IMG/VR virus record: IMGVR_UViG_3300017773_000206 | Span: 1-20,121 of that record | Length of the DNA: 20,121 nt | Reading direction: 5' to 3' (one strand) | DNA from: a virus | Part shown: positions 5,811 to 12,269 of the stretch, piece by piece | How positions within the stretch are numbered: position 1 is the stretch's first letter | Layout: every line of letters begins with the position of its first letter | The notes under the pieces: generated by a model | Databases searched by the model: none | Told to the model about the DNA's origin: nothing | What the model saw: the letters and a program-made list of their open reading frames with translations, nothing else | Made by a program: the position numbers and the translations under genes

Positions 5811-6005
5811 ATGATTGACCAATTCACCTACCACCTATGCAATAAGACAGGCGACGTTACCGTCCATGCCCGTCAAAAGATCTTGGAGTCTATCTCGTCA
5901 GTATTTTCTGACGTCTATGTCTCTGAGGACTGCATCATCATCGCCGACCCCAGTGCTGACAAGCACGACCTCGAGAGCATTCTGCTCGCACAGAGGTGCT
6001 TCTAA
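5811..6005 (+). CDS. Hypothetical protein (64 aa)
   Basis: Last gene of the operon from promoter copy 1. The 64 residues look like a small alpha/beta domain (FTYHLCNKTGDVTVHARQKI, then SVFSDVYVSEDCIIIADPSA). No motif or membrane segment was recognised. The start is in the AT-rich TTTATTATG context with weak ribosome site. The stop TAA (6003-6005) is part of the conserved sequence TAAGTTATTGATTCTATTCA of promoter copy 2. Confidence 0.6.
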   Translation: MIDQFTYHLCNKTGDVTVHARQKILESISSVFSDVYVSEDCIIIADPSADKHDLESILLAQRCF

Positions 6006-6078
6006 GTTATTGATTCTATTCATCTTTCTCAATATTGCCTGTGTACATAAAACCGACTATAATATGTCTTGTAAGGTT
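6003..6078 (+). promoter_or_regulatory. Conserved sigma70-type promoter cassette, copy 2
   Basis: TTGCCT (-35, 6035-6040), 17-base spacer, TATAAT (-10, 6058-6063), with TTATTGATTCTATTCA at 6007-6022 and the downstream string TATAATATGTCTTGTAAG also similar to copy 4. It reads into the exported metzincin-like gene at 6103. Confidence 0.88.
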
Positions 6079-6086
6079 GATAAATA
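6079..6086 (+). promoter_or_regulatory. Possible T4-type late promoter (GATAAATA)
   Basis: GATAAATA lies 16 bases before the ATG at 6103 and just after the start point of promoter copy 2. It differs from TATAAATA in one base. If used, the gene at 6103 would have tandem early and late promoters, although the late transcript leader would be very short. Confidence 0.25.
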
Positions 6087-6102
6087 ATTGTTGAAAGGTA
6101 AA

Positions 6103-6558
6103 ATGAATATGAAAAAAGTAGTCACTGCTCTCGCCCTCCTCGTCGCTTCCCCTGCCCTTATGGCAGAAAATCACGACGTTGGTGTAGCGGGTATTGATTA
6201 TGAAATCCTCGTCCATAATGTCGACATCCGTGTTATTGAAAGTACCACTAAGACCTCTAAGTATTGCGGTCATGGTGTCCACGGTTGCGCCATCCTCGGT
6301 CGCGCTCGTAATGAGGATGACTCCTTTCGCGCCGCCTGTAATATCTACGTCAAGAAAGACTCCGCTATCACTAAGCGTGATCTGGAAATCACTGTAAATC
6401 ACGAAATGAAGCACTGCTATGGTTGGAACCATAAAGAGATGCCCCGTGCTATTCGTGGTCGTTCTTTTAGTTCTCAGCAAGATTGGTTGGTGCGTAACCA
6501 TAAAATCTGGAACGCTCTTCCAGAAGATCAGTTGACCATTCTTAATTCTTCAAAGTAA
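6103..6558 (+). CDS. Exported metzincin-like zinc protein (151 aa)
   Basis: The start ATG 6103 is chosen over the upstream TTG (6088) because AAAGG lies at 6094-6098 and it gives a clean signal peptide: MNMKKVVTALALLVASPALMA, with probable cleavage after ALMA (residues 18-21). The mature part has HEMKHCYGWNH at residues 100-110, an exact HExxHxxGxxH zinc site as in metzincin peptidases: His100, His104 and His110 bind zinc and Glu101 is the catalytic base. A normal Met-turn is not clear; Met113 follows too closely. Cysteines at 55, 62, 79 and 105 could form disulfides in the periplasm. At 130 mature residues it would be a minimal metzincin. It is the first gene after promoter copy 2, so it is probably made early. 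It may act on host envelope proteins or peptidoglycan; an inactive binding protein is also possible. Confidence 0.75.
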   Translation: MNMKKVVTALALLVASPALMAENHDVGVAGIDYEILVHNVDIRVIESTTKTSKYCGHGVHGCAILGRARNEDDSFRAACNIYVKKDSAITKRDLEITVNHEMKHCYGWNHKEMPRAIRGRSFSSQQDWLVRNHKIWNALPEDQLTILNSSK

Positions 6559-6569
6559 TCGGAGTTCTT

Positions 6570-6830
6570 ATGATAGTACGCTACTACAAAGCAAAGTTGA
6601 CCCACGAAGAAGTTCTTGATGCGCCAGCAGACAAGGTGGTCAACTTCAAAGACCCAGTGTCTCTGTTCCATAGTGGTTGGGAAATAATGAACGATCCAGA
6701 GAACGAGTTCAATACCGCCATGACGATTGGCGCCAACGATGAACCTGGACTGTACTATAGCAACCAGAACCGTCACAATCGTTTTGTCGCTCAGGCGTTT
6801 GAGTCACTCCAATCTGGAGAGTATCGATGA
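6570..6830 (+). CDS. Hypothetical protein (86 aa)
   Basis: GGAG at 6561-6564 is 5 bases before the ATG. The 86-residue soluble product begins MIVRYYKAKLTHEEVLDAPA and has a middle section rich in Asn/Asp (MNDPENEFNTAM). No motif recognised. It follows the metzincin-like gene by 11 bases and overlaps the next gene (ATGA at 6827), so it belongs to the operon of promoter copy 2. Confidence 0.65.
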   Translation: MIVRYYKAKLTHEEVLDAPADKVVNFKDPVSLFHSGWEIMNDPENEFNTAMTIGANDEPGLYYSNQNRHNRFVAQAFESLQSGEYR

Positions 6831-7111
6831 GAATGAAGATCATCCGCGAGACCACGAACTTCACCAAGGTGGAGTACAGCGTACCCAAGCACGACTATAT
6901 GGTCGAGGGTGGGCACGGTGGTCGCCTGATTGCTATGCGCAAGGAAGGCAAGGAAGACTGGATGAAGTTTAGCAAGGCAATCCCGTTCTCTAAGAAGCAC
7001 CGCACGTTCAAGGAACTGCGCGAAGATCTACCGACTGAGTTCGTCAAACCCACCCAGTCTAATCCATGGGACAACAAATCCTATAATTCACTTGAGGCAT
7101 TCATGGCATGA
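6827..7111 (+). CDS. Hypothetical basic protein (94 aa)
   Basis: GGAGA (6816-6820) lies 6 bases before the ATG; an internal ATG at 6833 (MKIIRETT) is an alternative start. The product is basic, with a Gly/His turn (VEGGHGGRLIAM) followed by Lys-rich sequence (KEGKEDWMKFSKAIPFSKKH) and a C-terminal FKELREDLPTEF. It could be a small nucleic-acid-binding protein, but there is no recognised domain. ATGA overlaps link it to both neighbours. Confidence 0.65.
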   Translation: MRMKIIRETTNFTKVEYSVPKHDYMVEGGHGGRLIAMRKEGKEDWMKFSKAIPFSKKHRTFKELREDLPTEFVKPTQSNPWDNKSYNSLEAFMA

Positions 7112-7455
7112 TGAAAGCATATATCCTATCACCCCAAGCGCCCAACGCAGTCTGTAAGGTTCTGTATGGCGAGACTCCCGACGGTCGTTATGTCGAGTTG
7201 CGTGAGGTTTACGAGTTTGCTATGTTTGAGTTGGACTTCGATACTGAAGACACTCAGGCGAGGGATATGCTCGAAAGCGCATCCTGCGTCTCCGACCTAC
7301 GGTTCTTCAGTGACCGCGTGGAAGTGCTGGAGTACAGCAACCTAGTGAGACTTGACTATACCCTTGACGGTGTTACGTCAGATGCGGTAGACTTCGATAT
7401 CCAAGGTAAGTATTGGGAAATTAATTCTACTATGAGCATCGAGGAGAGATCATGA
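7108..7455 (+). CDS. Hypothetical acidic protein (115 aa)
   Basis: The start is the first ATG of ATGATG at 7108-7113, overlapping the upstream stop. The product is acidic and appears mostly beta-stranded: KAYILSPQAPNAVCKVLYGE, VELREVYEFAMFELDFDTED, FFSDRVEVLEYSNLVRLDYT. No membrane segment or known motif. It overlaps the next small gene by 4 bases. Confidence 0.65.
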   Translation: MMKAYILSPQAPNAVCKVLYGETPDGRYVELREVYEFAMFELDFDTEDTQARDMLESASCVSDLRFFSDRVEVLEYSNLVRLDYTLDGVTSDAVDFDIQGKYWEINSTMSIEERS

Positions 7456-7631
7456 AAGTTATTGTCACAAGTCCACCCGCTGCCAGTCGAGTCTGGTATG
7501 AGCACGCAGTCGGGCAGGTGTTCGAAGTAATCTACGAGACCCCAGCAGAGTATTATGTTAAGACAGGCGACGGAATGAACACTGGTAATTTTATCCAGAA
7601 GTCTGATGCCAAAGTATTGTTGAACGATTAA
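7452..7631 (+). CDS. Small beta-rich hypothetical protein (59 aa)
   Basis: GAGGAGAG at 7441-7448 precedes the ATG (7452), which overlaps the upstream TGA. The 59 residues have the rhythm of a small SH3-like barrel: MKVIVTSPPAA, VWYEHAVGQVFEVIYE, AEYYVKTGDGMNTG, then FIQKSDAKVLLND. Short phage proteins with 'WY...iGxxFeV...YyV...I.ksd' are frequent, but their function is not known. Confidence 0.65.
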   Translation: MKVIVTSPPAASRVWYEHAVGQVFEVIYETPAEYYVKTGDGMNTGNFIQKSDAKVLLND

Positions 7632-7641
7632 GGAAATCGAA

Positions 7642-7920
7642 ATGAAAGCGAAGAAGATAATCCCCACACCCGTTGATGTTGTAGGTCGTAATGTTTCTTG
7701 GAGAAACGAGGGTGGACATACCCTGTACGGCGAAGTCATAAAAGTTGGTTTCAAATATCACCCGCATCCTAAATACCCTAACACCTCTCTGCGTATTACT
7801 ACGAAGGTGTTGACCCTGCTTATGGCAGACGGTCGAGTGTTCAAGGTATCAGGTGAGATGAAAGACCTGAAGCGTATGGGTATGGTCGCTGATACTAAGG
7901 TGGTTGTCGAGGACTTCTAA
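7642..7920 (+). CDS. Small beta-rich hypothetical protein (92 aa)
   Basis: AAGGA at 7630-7634 is the ribosome site. The product has alternating beta-type segments (DVVGRNVSWRNEGGHTLYGE, VIKVGFKYHPH, LRITTKVLTLLMADGRVFKV) and no membrane segment. Sequence suggests a small barrel, perhaps nucleic-acid binding, but no family was recognised. Its TAA overlaps the ATG of the cell-wall hydrolase (TAATG, 7918-7922), so both are probably translated together. Confidence 0.6.
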   Translation: MKAKKIIPTPVDVVGRNVSWRNEGGHTLYGEVIKVGFKYHPHPKYPNTSLRITTKVLTLLMADGRVFKVSGEMKDLKRMGMVADTKVVVEDF

Positions 7921-8408
7921 TGCGTGCGCTCGCTCTTTTGTTCCTGATCCCTTCCCTGTCTTTCGCCTATGGCGATGCTGACGGAGCGGAAGTAATGTGC
8001 CTCGCTGAGAACATCTATCACGAGGCAAGAGGCGAAGGGTACGAAGGCATGTTCGCTGTTGGTCACGTCACTATGAACCGAGTTGAATCCTCACGATTCC
8101 CCGACACGGTTTGTGGCGTTGTCCGACAGGCGAAGTATATCAAGTCGTGGCGAACTGGAGAAATGGTTCCCGCAAGAAACAGGTGCCAGTTTAGTTGGTA
8201 CTGCGACGGTAGACCAGAAGTGATCAACAAAGAGTCCAAGGAATGGCGAAACTCTTTGACGATTGCTGCTGCGTCGTTTTACCGTTTGGATGGAGAGGAC
8301 ACCACAGATGGTTCCATGTGGTACCATGCACAGCGGGTCACTCCATATTGGGCAAATAGTATGTATAAAGTGAGACAAGTAAACAATCATATCTTTTACA
8401 GGCAGTAA
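7920..8408 (+). CDS. Exported SleB-like cell wall hydrolase / endolysin (162 aa)
   Basis: Residues 1-16 (MRALALLFLIPSLSFA) form a signal peptide. The rest matches the Hydrolase_2 (SleB) fold: MCLAENIYHEARGEGYEGM holds the conserved NIYHEARGE with Glu35 as likely catalytic acid, followed by VGHVTMNRVESSRFP, TVCGVVRQ, RCQFSWYCDG and WYHAQRVTPYWA. SleB-type enzymes are lytic transglycosylases or amidase-like peptidoglycan hydrolases; in phages they serve as endolysins. The signal peptide means it can reach the periplasm through Sec, so a holin might only need to trigger it. Cys27, Cys65, Cys89 and Cys95 could make disulfides. The next gene, a membrane/coiled-coil protein, may share in lysis. Confidence 0.88.
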   Translation: MRALALLFLIPSLSFAYGDADGAEVMCLAENIYHEARGEGYEGMFAVGHVTMNRVESSRFPDTVCGVVRQAKYIKSWRTGEMVPARNRCQFSWYCDGRPEVINKESKEWRNSLTIAAASFYRLDGEDTTDGSMWYHAQRVTPYWANSMYKVRQVNNHIFYRQ

Positions 8409-8412
8409 ACAT

Positions 8413-9453
8413 ATGAAATACATCACACTTTTTAGTTCACTATCCATTGCGGGTGTTGCCGCATGGTACTCCATCGCCGGACTCATGGCGATCTTTTCTG
8501 GTTCCCCGATCCCTATCGCCATCATGGGCGGTGTGTTGGAAGTCGGCAAACTAGTCACAGCATCATGGTTGCACAACCGTTGGTCTGAGATCAACTGGTG
8601 GATGAAAACCTATCTGACCTCGGCGGTGTTCACGCTCATGGTCATCACTTCATTGGGCATCTTTGGTTTCCTATCCAAAGCGCACCTTGAGCACTCCGTT
8701 GCCACTGCTGGCAATCAGGAAGTCGCCACAGAATCTATCGAACGTAGGATAGCACGACAACAGAGCATCGTTGATGATGCCGAGTTGGTACTGGGTCAGT
8801 TAGACCAGCAGGTACAAGTGCTGATCGACTATGACCGTATCCGTGGCAAGGAAGGTGCCATGGCGGTACGCAAGGAACAGAAAGAAGAACGTTCCGAATT
8901 GAATACTCAGATCGACGAGGCAACCGATGTCATAATCGAACTCAACAAACAACTAGACTACGCCAAGCGTAAGCAGTTGGAGATCGAAGTCGAAGTCGGT
9001 CCACTGAAGTACATCGCCGAACTGATCTACGGTGAGGAAGAAGCGGCGAACAATTTCGACCGTGCTGTCCGTTTCGTTATCATCCTGCTGATCGTAGTGT
9101 TTGACCCTCTGGCAATCGTATTGTTACTGGCGGCAAACCACGAATTCAGAAGGCAGGTGAAGGACAAGATGTTCTATGACGATGGCAACCTGCGCGTTGA
9201 CCCATCCAATGTGGTAGACGTTAACGACCACCTGTCATCTTTCGAGGCAAAGACTGCCCCTGTTGAAGTAGCACCAGTCCCTGTCGTTGAACCTGAAGAG
9301 GAATGGATTGAAGATGAAATCCCTCACGACGAAGACATCTCCGAATACAAGGTTGTGTCGTACGAAGACGAACCTGAGTTGGCACAGATGACTGAAGAAG
9401 AACGACGCAGGTACATGGGCGCGTATGATTTAAAACCTGAAATAAAGACTTGA
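8413..9453 (+). CDS. Four-helix membrane protein with long coiled coil (346 aa)
   Basis: Membrane segments are seen at about 5-30 (FSSLSIAGVAAWYSIAGLMA), 32-55 (IPIAIMGGVLEVGKL...), 66-88 (TYLTSAVFTLMVITSLGIFG) and 216-240 (FVIILLIVVFDPLAIVLLLA). Residues 100-200 form a long charged coiled coil (ERRIARQQSIVDDAELVLGQ and onward). The C-terminal 90 residues are very acidic and Pro/Glu rich (VEVAPVPVVEPEEEWIEDE) and end in a basic EEERRRYMGAYDLK segment. The same layout, including 'GPLKYIAELIYG' before the last helix, is familiar to me from large hypothetical membrane proteins of aquatic T4-like phages. It follows the endolysin by 4 bases, so a lysis or envelope role is plausible but unproven. 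Confidence 0.75.
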   Translation: MKYITLFSSLSIAGVAAWYSIAGLMAIFSGSPIPIAIMGGVLEVGKLVTASWLHNRWSEINWWMKTYLTSAVFTLMVITSLGIFGFLSKAHLEHSVATAGNQEVATESIERRIARQQSIVDDAELVLGQLDQQVQVLIDYDRIRGKEGAMAVRKEQKEERSELNTQIDEATDVIIELNKQLDYAKRKQLEIEVEVGPLKYIAELIYGEEEAANNFDRAVRFVIILLIVVFDPLAIVLLLAANHEFRRQVKDKMFYDDGNLRVDPSNVVDVNDHLSSFEAKTAPVEVAPVPVVEPEEEWIEDEIPHDEDISEYKVVSYEDEPELAQMTEEERRRYMGAYDLKPEIKT

Positions 9454-9484
9454 CTATGAGAGTGAATTGAGGGAGAATTATATT

Positions 9485-10114
9485 ATGAATGTATTTCCTA
9501 TAGAATATGACAAAGCGGGCAACCCATGCCCGATCTTATCGGCAAGAACTCAGTGCGACCAACACGCACAGAAGATGTACCTCGAGTCTGCCCAGATGCT
9601 TTCCACCGCCCACCGTCTACTCGACGGTGAGGTGGGGTTTGTTCCGAGTACAGACAAGCAAGGCAACATGGTCTACTTGAAGTCAGGTAAACTCCGAGTC
9701 AAGAAGCAGTACAGACTCGACGACGACCGAGATGGTCTCCTGTATGCAGCGGTACACCCCAAGCACCCAACCACTCTATGGACTATGGAGTCTACTGAGA
9801 ACTACGACTGGCACTATGCCCACTTCGTCGAGTTGCTCAACGAATTCGAGCGACGACACAAGAAGTTGCCCAAGACAGCAGCACTGAAAGATATCCTGAA
9901 GCGACATCCCAACAACATCCCCAAAGTACCAGCGACTCCAATCAAACTCGCCATGGCGCAGTTTCCGCATTGCGTAGTTCGTGGACCTGACGGTGTCGTC
10001 AACGTTGTAGAGTCTTACAGGAACTTCTATATAGAGGACAAGGAAAGATTTGCCACATGGAACAAAGGCAGGTCTGCACCCCAGTGGTGGATTGAGCGGA
10101 CACAAGGAGTTTAG
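9485..10114 (+). CDS. Conserved phage protein of unknown function (209 aa)
   Basis: The frame is open from a TTG at 9467; ATG 9485 is preferred because GAGGGAG at 9469-9475 lies 9 bases upstream. The protein has the pattern N-V-F-P near the start, then QCDQHAQKMYLESAQMLSTA, AAVHPKHPTTLWTMESTENY, DWHYAHFVELLNEFERRH, and near the end YRNFYIEDKERFATW and PQWWIER. This 'CDxHxxKMxxESAQML ... NYxWxYxHFxxLxxEF ... YYxxDKxxFAxW ... PxWW' signature occurs in a conserved T4-like phage family without assigned activity that I know of. Its conserved His, Cys, Asp, Glu and Trp residues suggest an enzyme, possibly acting on nucleotides or DNA. It would be cytoplasmic. Confidence 0.75.
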   Translation: MNVFPIEYDKAGNPCPILSARTQCDQHAQKMYLESAQMLSTAHRLLDGEVGFVPSTDKQGNMVYLKSGKLRVKKQYRLDDDRDGLLYAAVHPKHPTTLWTMESTENYDWHYAHFVELLNEFERRHKKLPKTAALKDILKRHPNNIPKVPATPIKLAMAQFPHCVVRGPDGVVNVVESYRNFYIEDKERFATWNKGRSAPQWWIERTQGV

Positions 10115-10116
10115 TT

Positions 10117-10362
10117 ATGAATTCATGGATGACCACATTCTTCCAACGTAAGGGCGAGCAAGCAAAGGAGTTTCTTGAGCAACCAGTCGAGAACAATCCT
10201 GTTGATCGAGCGATCGTTGAGAACCTTCCAGGAACAGAGAACAATCACGTGAACGAAGTTTATCAGGCGCGATGGGTTTGGTACCATACCATCCTCGCAC
10301 TGGAACTGTTCTTCACTAACGTATTCCTGTTTATCCTTATTGTCATCAACTTGGTGAAGTAA
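10117..10362 (+). CDS. Small C-terminally anchored membrane protein (81 aa)
   Basis: AAGGAG (10103-10108) precedes the ATG. Residues 1-54 are soluble and charged (FFQRKGEQAKEFLEQPVENN), and residues 55-80 are one membrane helix (WYHTILALELFFTNVFLFIL then IVINLVK). The topology is that of a tail-anchored inner-membrane protein with a cytoplasmic N-terminal domain. TAATG overlap with the next gene, a ribbon-helix-helix protein. Function unknown. Confidence 0.65.
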   Translation: MNSWMTTFFQRKGEQAKEFLEQPVENNPVDRAIVENLPGTENNHVNEVYQARWVWYHTILALELFFTNVFLFILIVINLVK

Positions 10363-10601
10363 TGAGCGAAACGAAAAGAGGCAACACACGACTCTTCAAC
10401 ATCCGTGTGCCAGAGTATCTTCATGGGCAGTTTAAAGAAGTTGCCAAGGAACGTGGTGTTTCTATGGCGAACCTTCTTATCGGTTACATGGAGCGAGTGG
10501 TCGAAGGTACTGATGAAGCAGTTACCAAGACAAAAGAAAATGTAGAATTTGATCCACTGGCAGATATCCGTGGACAGTATCGTGATGGAGTAGATTACTG
10601 A
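10362..10601 (+). CDS. Ribbon-helix-helix DNA-binding protein (79 aa)
   Basis: Residues 9-45 have the Arc/CopG-type layout: a beta strand TRLFNIRVPEYL, helix HGQFKEVAKERG, then the turn VSMANLL and second helix LIGYMERVVEGT. Such proteins dimerise, and the paired strands bind the major groove; in phages they act as small repressors or activators. The C-terminus (EFDPLADIRGQYRDGVDY) is an acidic extension. It could control one of the repeated palindromes or promoter cassettes in this window, but nothing in the sequence shows which. TAATG overlaps at both ends couple it to its neighbours. Confidence 0.7.
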   Translation: MSETKRGNTRLFNIRVPEYLHGQFKEVAKERGVSMANLLIGYMERVVEGTDEAVTKTKENVEFDPLADIRGQYRDGVDY

Positions 10602-10894
10602 TGGCAAAGAAGACCCCAGAAATTGAGTACAAGTACAGCGAAGATCGCATCCTCAATGAATTGAAAGAGTACGTTGACAAGACGTATGGCGAGCACTACG
10701 CCAAGAACAAGTTTCAGGCAACCGAGTTTATCATTGACGGTGGCCACGGCGAGGGTTTCTGCCTCGGTAACATCCTGAAGTATACCCAGCGTTATGGCAA
10801 GAAGGCAGGCAAGAACCGTGCTGACTTGATGAAGGTTGTACACTACGCAATCATCGCACTCCACGTACATGACCTGGAATCAGACGCCGAGTGA
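10601..10894 (+). CDS. DUF3310-like protein (97 aa)
   Basis: The C-terminal 50 residues, GFCLGNILKYTQRYGKKAGK followed by NRADLMKVVHYAIIAL, match the DUF3310 pattern (fxxGNvxKYxxRxgxKxgxxDLxKaxxYl) found in many phage 'nucleotide kinase-like' or SaV proteins. The preceding IIDGGHGEGF is typical of the T4-like phage form. It is a small soluble protein, possibly related to MazG-like nucleotide metabolism folds; activity is not established. It sits between the ribbon-helix-helix gene (TAATG overlap) and an oxygenase gene whose GTG start overlaps its stop (GTGA). Confidence 0.75.
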   Translation: MAKKTPEIEYKYSEDRILNELKEYVDKTYGEHYAKNKFQATEFIIDGGHGEGFCLGNILKYTQRYGKKAGKNRADLMKVVHYAIIALHVHDLESDAE

Positions 10895-11418
10895 AGATCT
10901 GGAGTCATGCTATCCCGCGCGACCTTTGTGACAGGTTAGTGACTTGTTACGAGGGTCATAAGCACAGGGCGATTAAGACCGATACCTCTGCGCGTAAAGA
11001 CGCTGCGTTGTACCTGCGCTCTGTAGCACCAGCGATGGTCAAAGAGTTTGAACCAATCCTGTTGGATCGTGCGCGCGAATACTTTGCCGAGTTTGGTAGC
11101 GAGACTCTCATCACAGAGAAACTGTTTAAGAACATCACGTACAAAGTTCAGAAGTCCACGAAGGGTGGCGGGTTCACCGCTCCTCATTTCGAGCAGACCC
11201 CGAGCAACCCTAACAGGTTTGCTGTATGGATGGCATACCTGAACAGCACCGAAGACTCAAGCGGTAGGACAGTGTTCCCGAAGCAGGAGAAAACTGTCAC
11301 ACCACAGATTGGTAAGTTGGTAATCTGGCCAGCAGGTTACACTCACCCCCACTTTGCTGGCGAGTTGTTCTGTGACAAGTACACCATCACTGGGTGGTTT
11401 GAATACGATGCTGACTGA
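10891..11418 (+). CDS. 2OG-Fe(II) oxygenase, prolyl 4-hydroxylase-like (175 aa)
   Basis: Start is the GTG at 10891 that overlaps the upstream TGA. The protein is a compact paralogue of the product of 2702-3403: TYKVQKSTKGGGFTAPHFEQ (His99, Glu101 as iron ligands), FAVWMAYLN, GRTVFPKQEKTVTPQIGKLV, WPAGYTHPHFAG (distal His152 or His154) and KYTITGWFEY (Lys163 for 2-oxoglutarate). Both copies use HxE where most family members have HxD. The N-terminal 80 residues are helical and differ from the other copy, so the two probably act on different substrates. It is directly followed, with an 11-base overlap, by a third oxygenase. Confidence 0.85.
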   Translation: MKIWSHAIPRDLCDRLVTCYEGHKHRAIKTDTSARKDAALYLRSVAPAMVKEFEPILLDRAREYFAEFGSETLITEKLFKNITYKVQKSTKGGGFTAPHFEQTPSNPNRFAVWMAYLNSTEDSSGRTVFPKQEKTVTPQIGKLVIWPAGYTHPHFAGELFCDKYTITGWFEYDAD

Positions 11419-12004
11419 CGTTGAGTTTATAGATCCATTCCCAAAGACGTTCCAGATTCTAAAGTGCCAAGTCGACCTACCCCATGAGGAGATCGCCCAG
11501 TGGTGCAGGGATATGCTGGCGGGTTTCAATGGTGACTACACCTCGTATTTCTGGTTGGAACTAAACGACCACAAACTGAAGAACCGTGCAGATTGGTATC
11601 CTCGTTTTGAGGAGTTGATGATCCAAGGAGCAGAAATGTTCCTCAGTAACATCGGTGTAGAAGTCGAACCAGAACGCCACCGTAAGTTCGGTGCTTGGTG
11701 GTCTGTCTATAAGGAAGGCGACCGTCATACGACACACAACCACCCCAAGGCATTAGTTGCTGGCACGTATTACCCACACGCGAGTCCAACGGCGACCAAG
11801 ATCCGATACCGCTCTCCGATGGCACCTATCATCACCATGTCCGAACTTAGGAACGAAGGCAGTCAGTTGTACGACGTGAAACCTACGACGGGAATGGCAA
11901 ACTTCTGGTCACCTTGGTTGGACCACGAAATTCTCCCCCAAGGTCCAGTTGAGGAAGGCGATGAACGTGTTGCCATATCCTTCAACTACGGACGATTCTC
12001 CTAA
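11408..12004 (+). CDS. 2OG-Fe(II) oxygenase of the PF13759-like family (198 aa)
   Basis: The frame is open from 11354, but ATG 11408 (MLTDVEFIDPF) gives a normal start with an 11-base overlap of the upstream gene. The core reads FGAWWSVYKEGDRHTTHNHP (His110, His112), then ALVAGTYYPHASP, IRYRSPMAP, YDVKPTTGMANFWSPWLDHE (His173) and RVAISFNY (Arg187, likely 2-oxoglutarate binding). This is the pattern of the putative 2OG oxygenase family PF13759, whose substrates are unknown; it is frequent in aquatic T4-like phages. It is a different subfamily from the two prolyl 4-hydroxylase-like genes. The stop TAA (12002-12004) is the first part of promoter copy 3. Confidence 0.8.
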   Translation: MLTDVEFIDPFPKTFQILKCQVDLPHEEIAQWCRDMLAGFNGDYTSYFWLELNDHKLKNRADWYPRFEELMIQGAEMFLSNIGVEVEPERHRKFGAWWSVYKEGDRHTTHNHPKALVAGTYYPHASPTATKIRYRSPMAPIITMSELRNEGSQLYDVKPTTGMANFWSPWLDHEILPQGPVEEGDERVAISFNYGRFS

Positions 12005-12076
12005 GTTATTGATTCTATTCACCTTTTCAAACTTTGCCTTTGTACGCGGATTCCGCATATAATATGTACATAGTAT
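12002..12076 (+). promoter_or_regulatory. Conserved sigma70-type promoter cassette, copy 3
   Basis: TTGCCT (-35, 12034-12039), 18-base spacer and TATAAT (-10, 12058-12063), with TAAGTTATTGATTCTATTCA at 12002-12021 identical to copy 2. TTTGTAC follows the -35 as in copy 1. It should start near 12070 for the small-gene run from 12090. Confidence 0.88.
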
Positions 12077-12089
12077 GAAAGGAATGAAA

Positions 12090-12269
12090 ATGTTAACTGT
12101 AATGAAAGATACCACTTACCAAATCTCTGTACAACGTTGGGGCAAGATGCGCTCCGAAACGCTCCGTAAAAAGGAGTTCCCTGAAACCTTCCGTATGCAA
12201 GGTGATGTAATTTTCATCGATGTCAACGGCGAGCAGCGTCCTGCTCTTATCACAAAGGTAATGCATTAA
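12090..12269 (+). CDS. Small hypothetical protein (59 aa)
   Basis: Three in-frame ATGs are present (12075, 12084, 12090). The one at 12090 is preferred: AAAGGA at 12078-12083 lies 6 bases upstream, and the first ATG would be only about 5 bases from the predicted transcript start. The 59-residue product has beta-type segments (TTYQISVQRWGKMRSETL, GDVIFIDVNGEQRPALITKV) and may be a small barrel. No family recognised. TAATG overlap joins it to the next gene. Confidence 0.6.
   Translation: MLTVMKDTTYQISVQRWGKMRSETLRKKEFPETFRMQGDVIFIDVNGEQRPALITKVMH

Noticed and set aside
8091-8594. Minus-strand 167-codon frame
   Set aside because: Antisense to the SleB-like gene and the start of the next membrane protein; no ribosome site or family resemblance.
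9450-9485. TTGACT followed by TATATT as a promoter before 9485
   Set aside because: The spacing is about 23 bases, too long for sigma70, and no better -10 is found.
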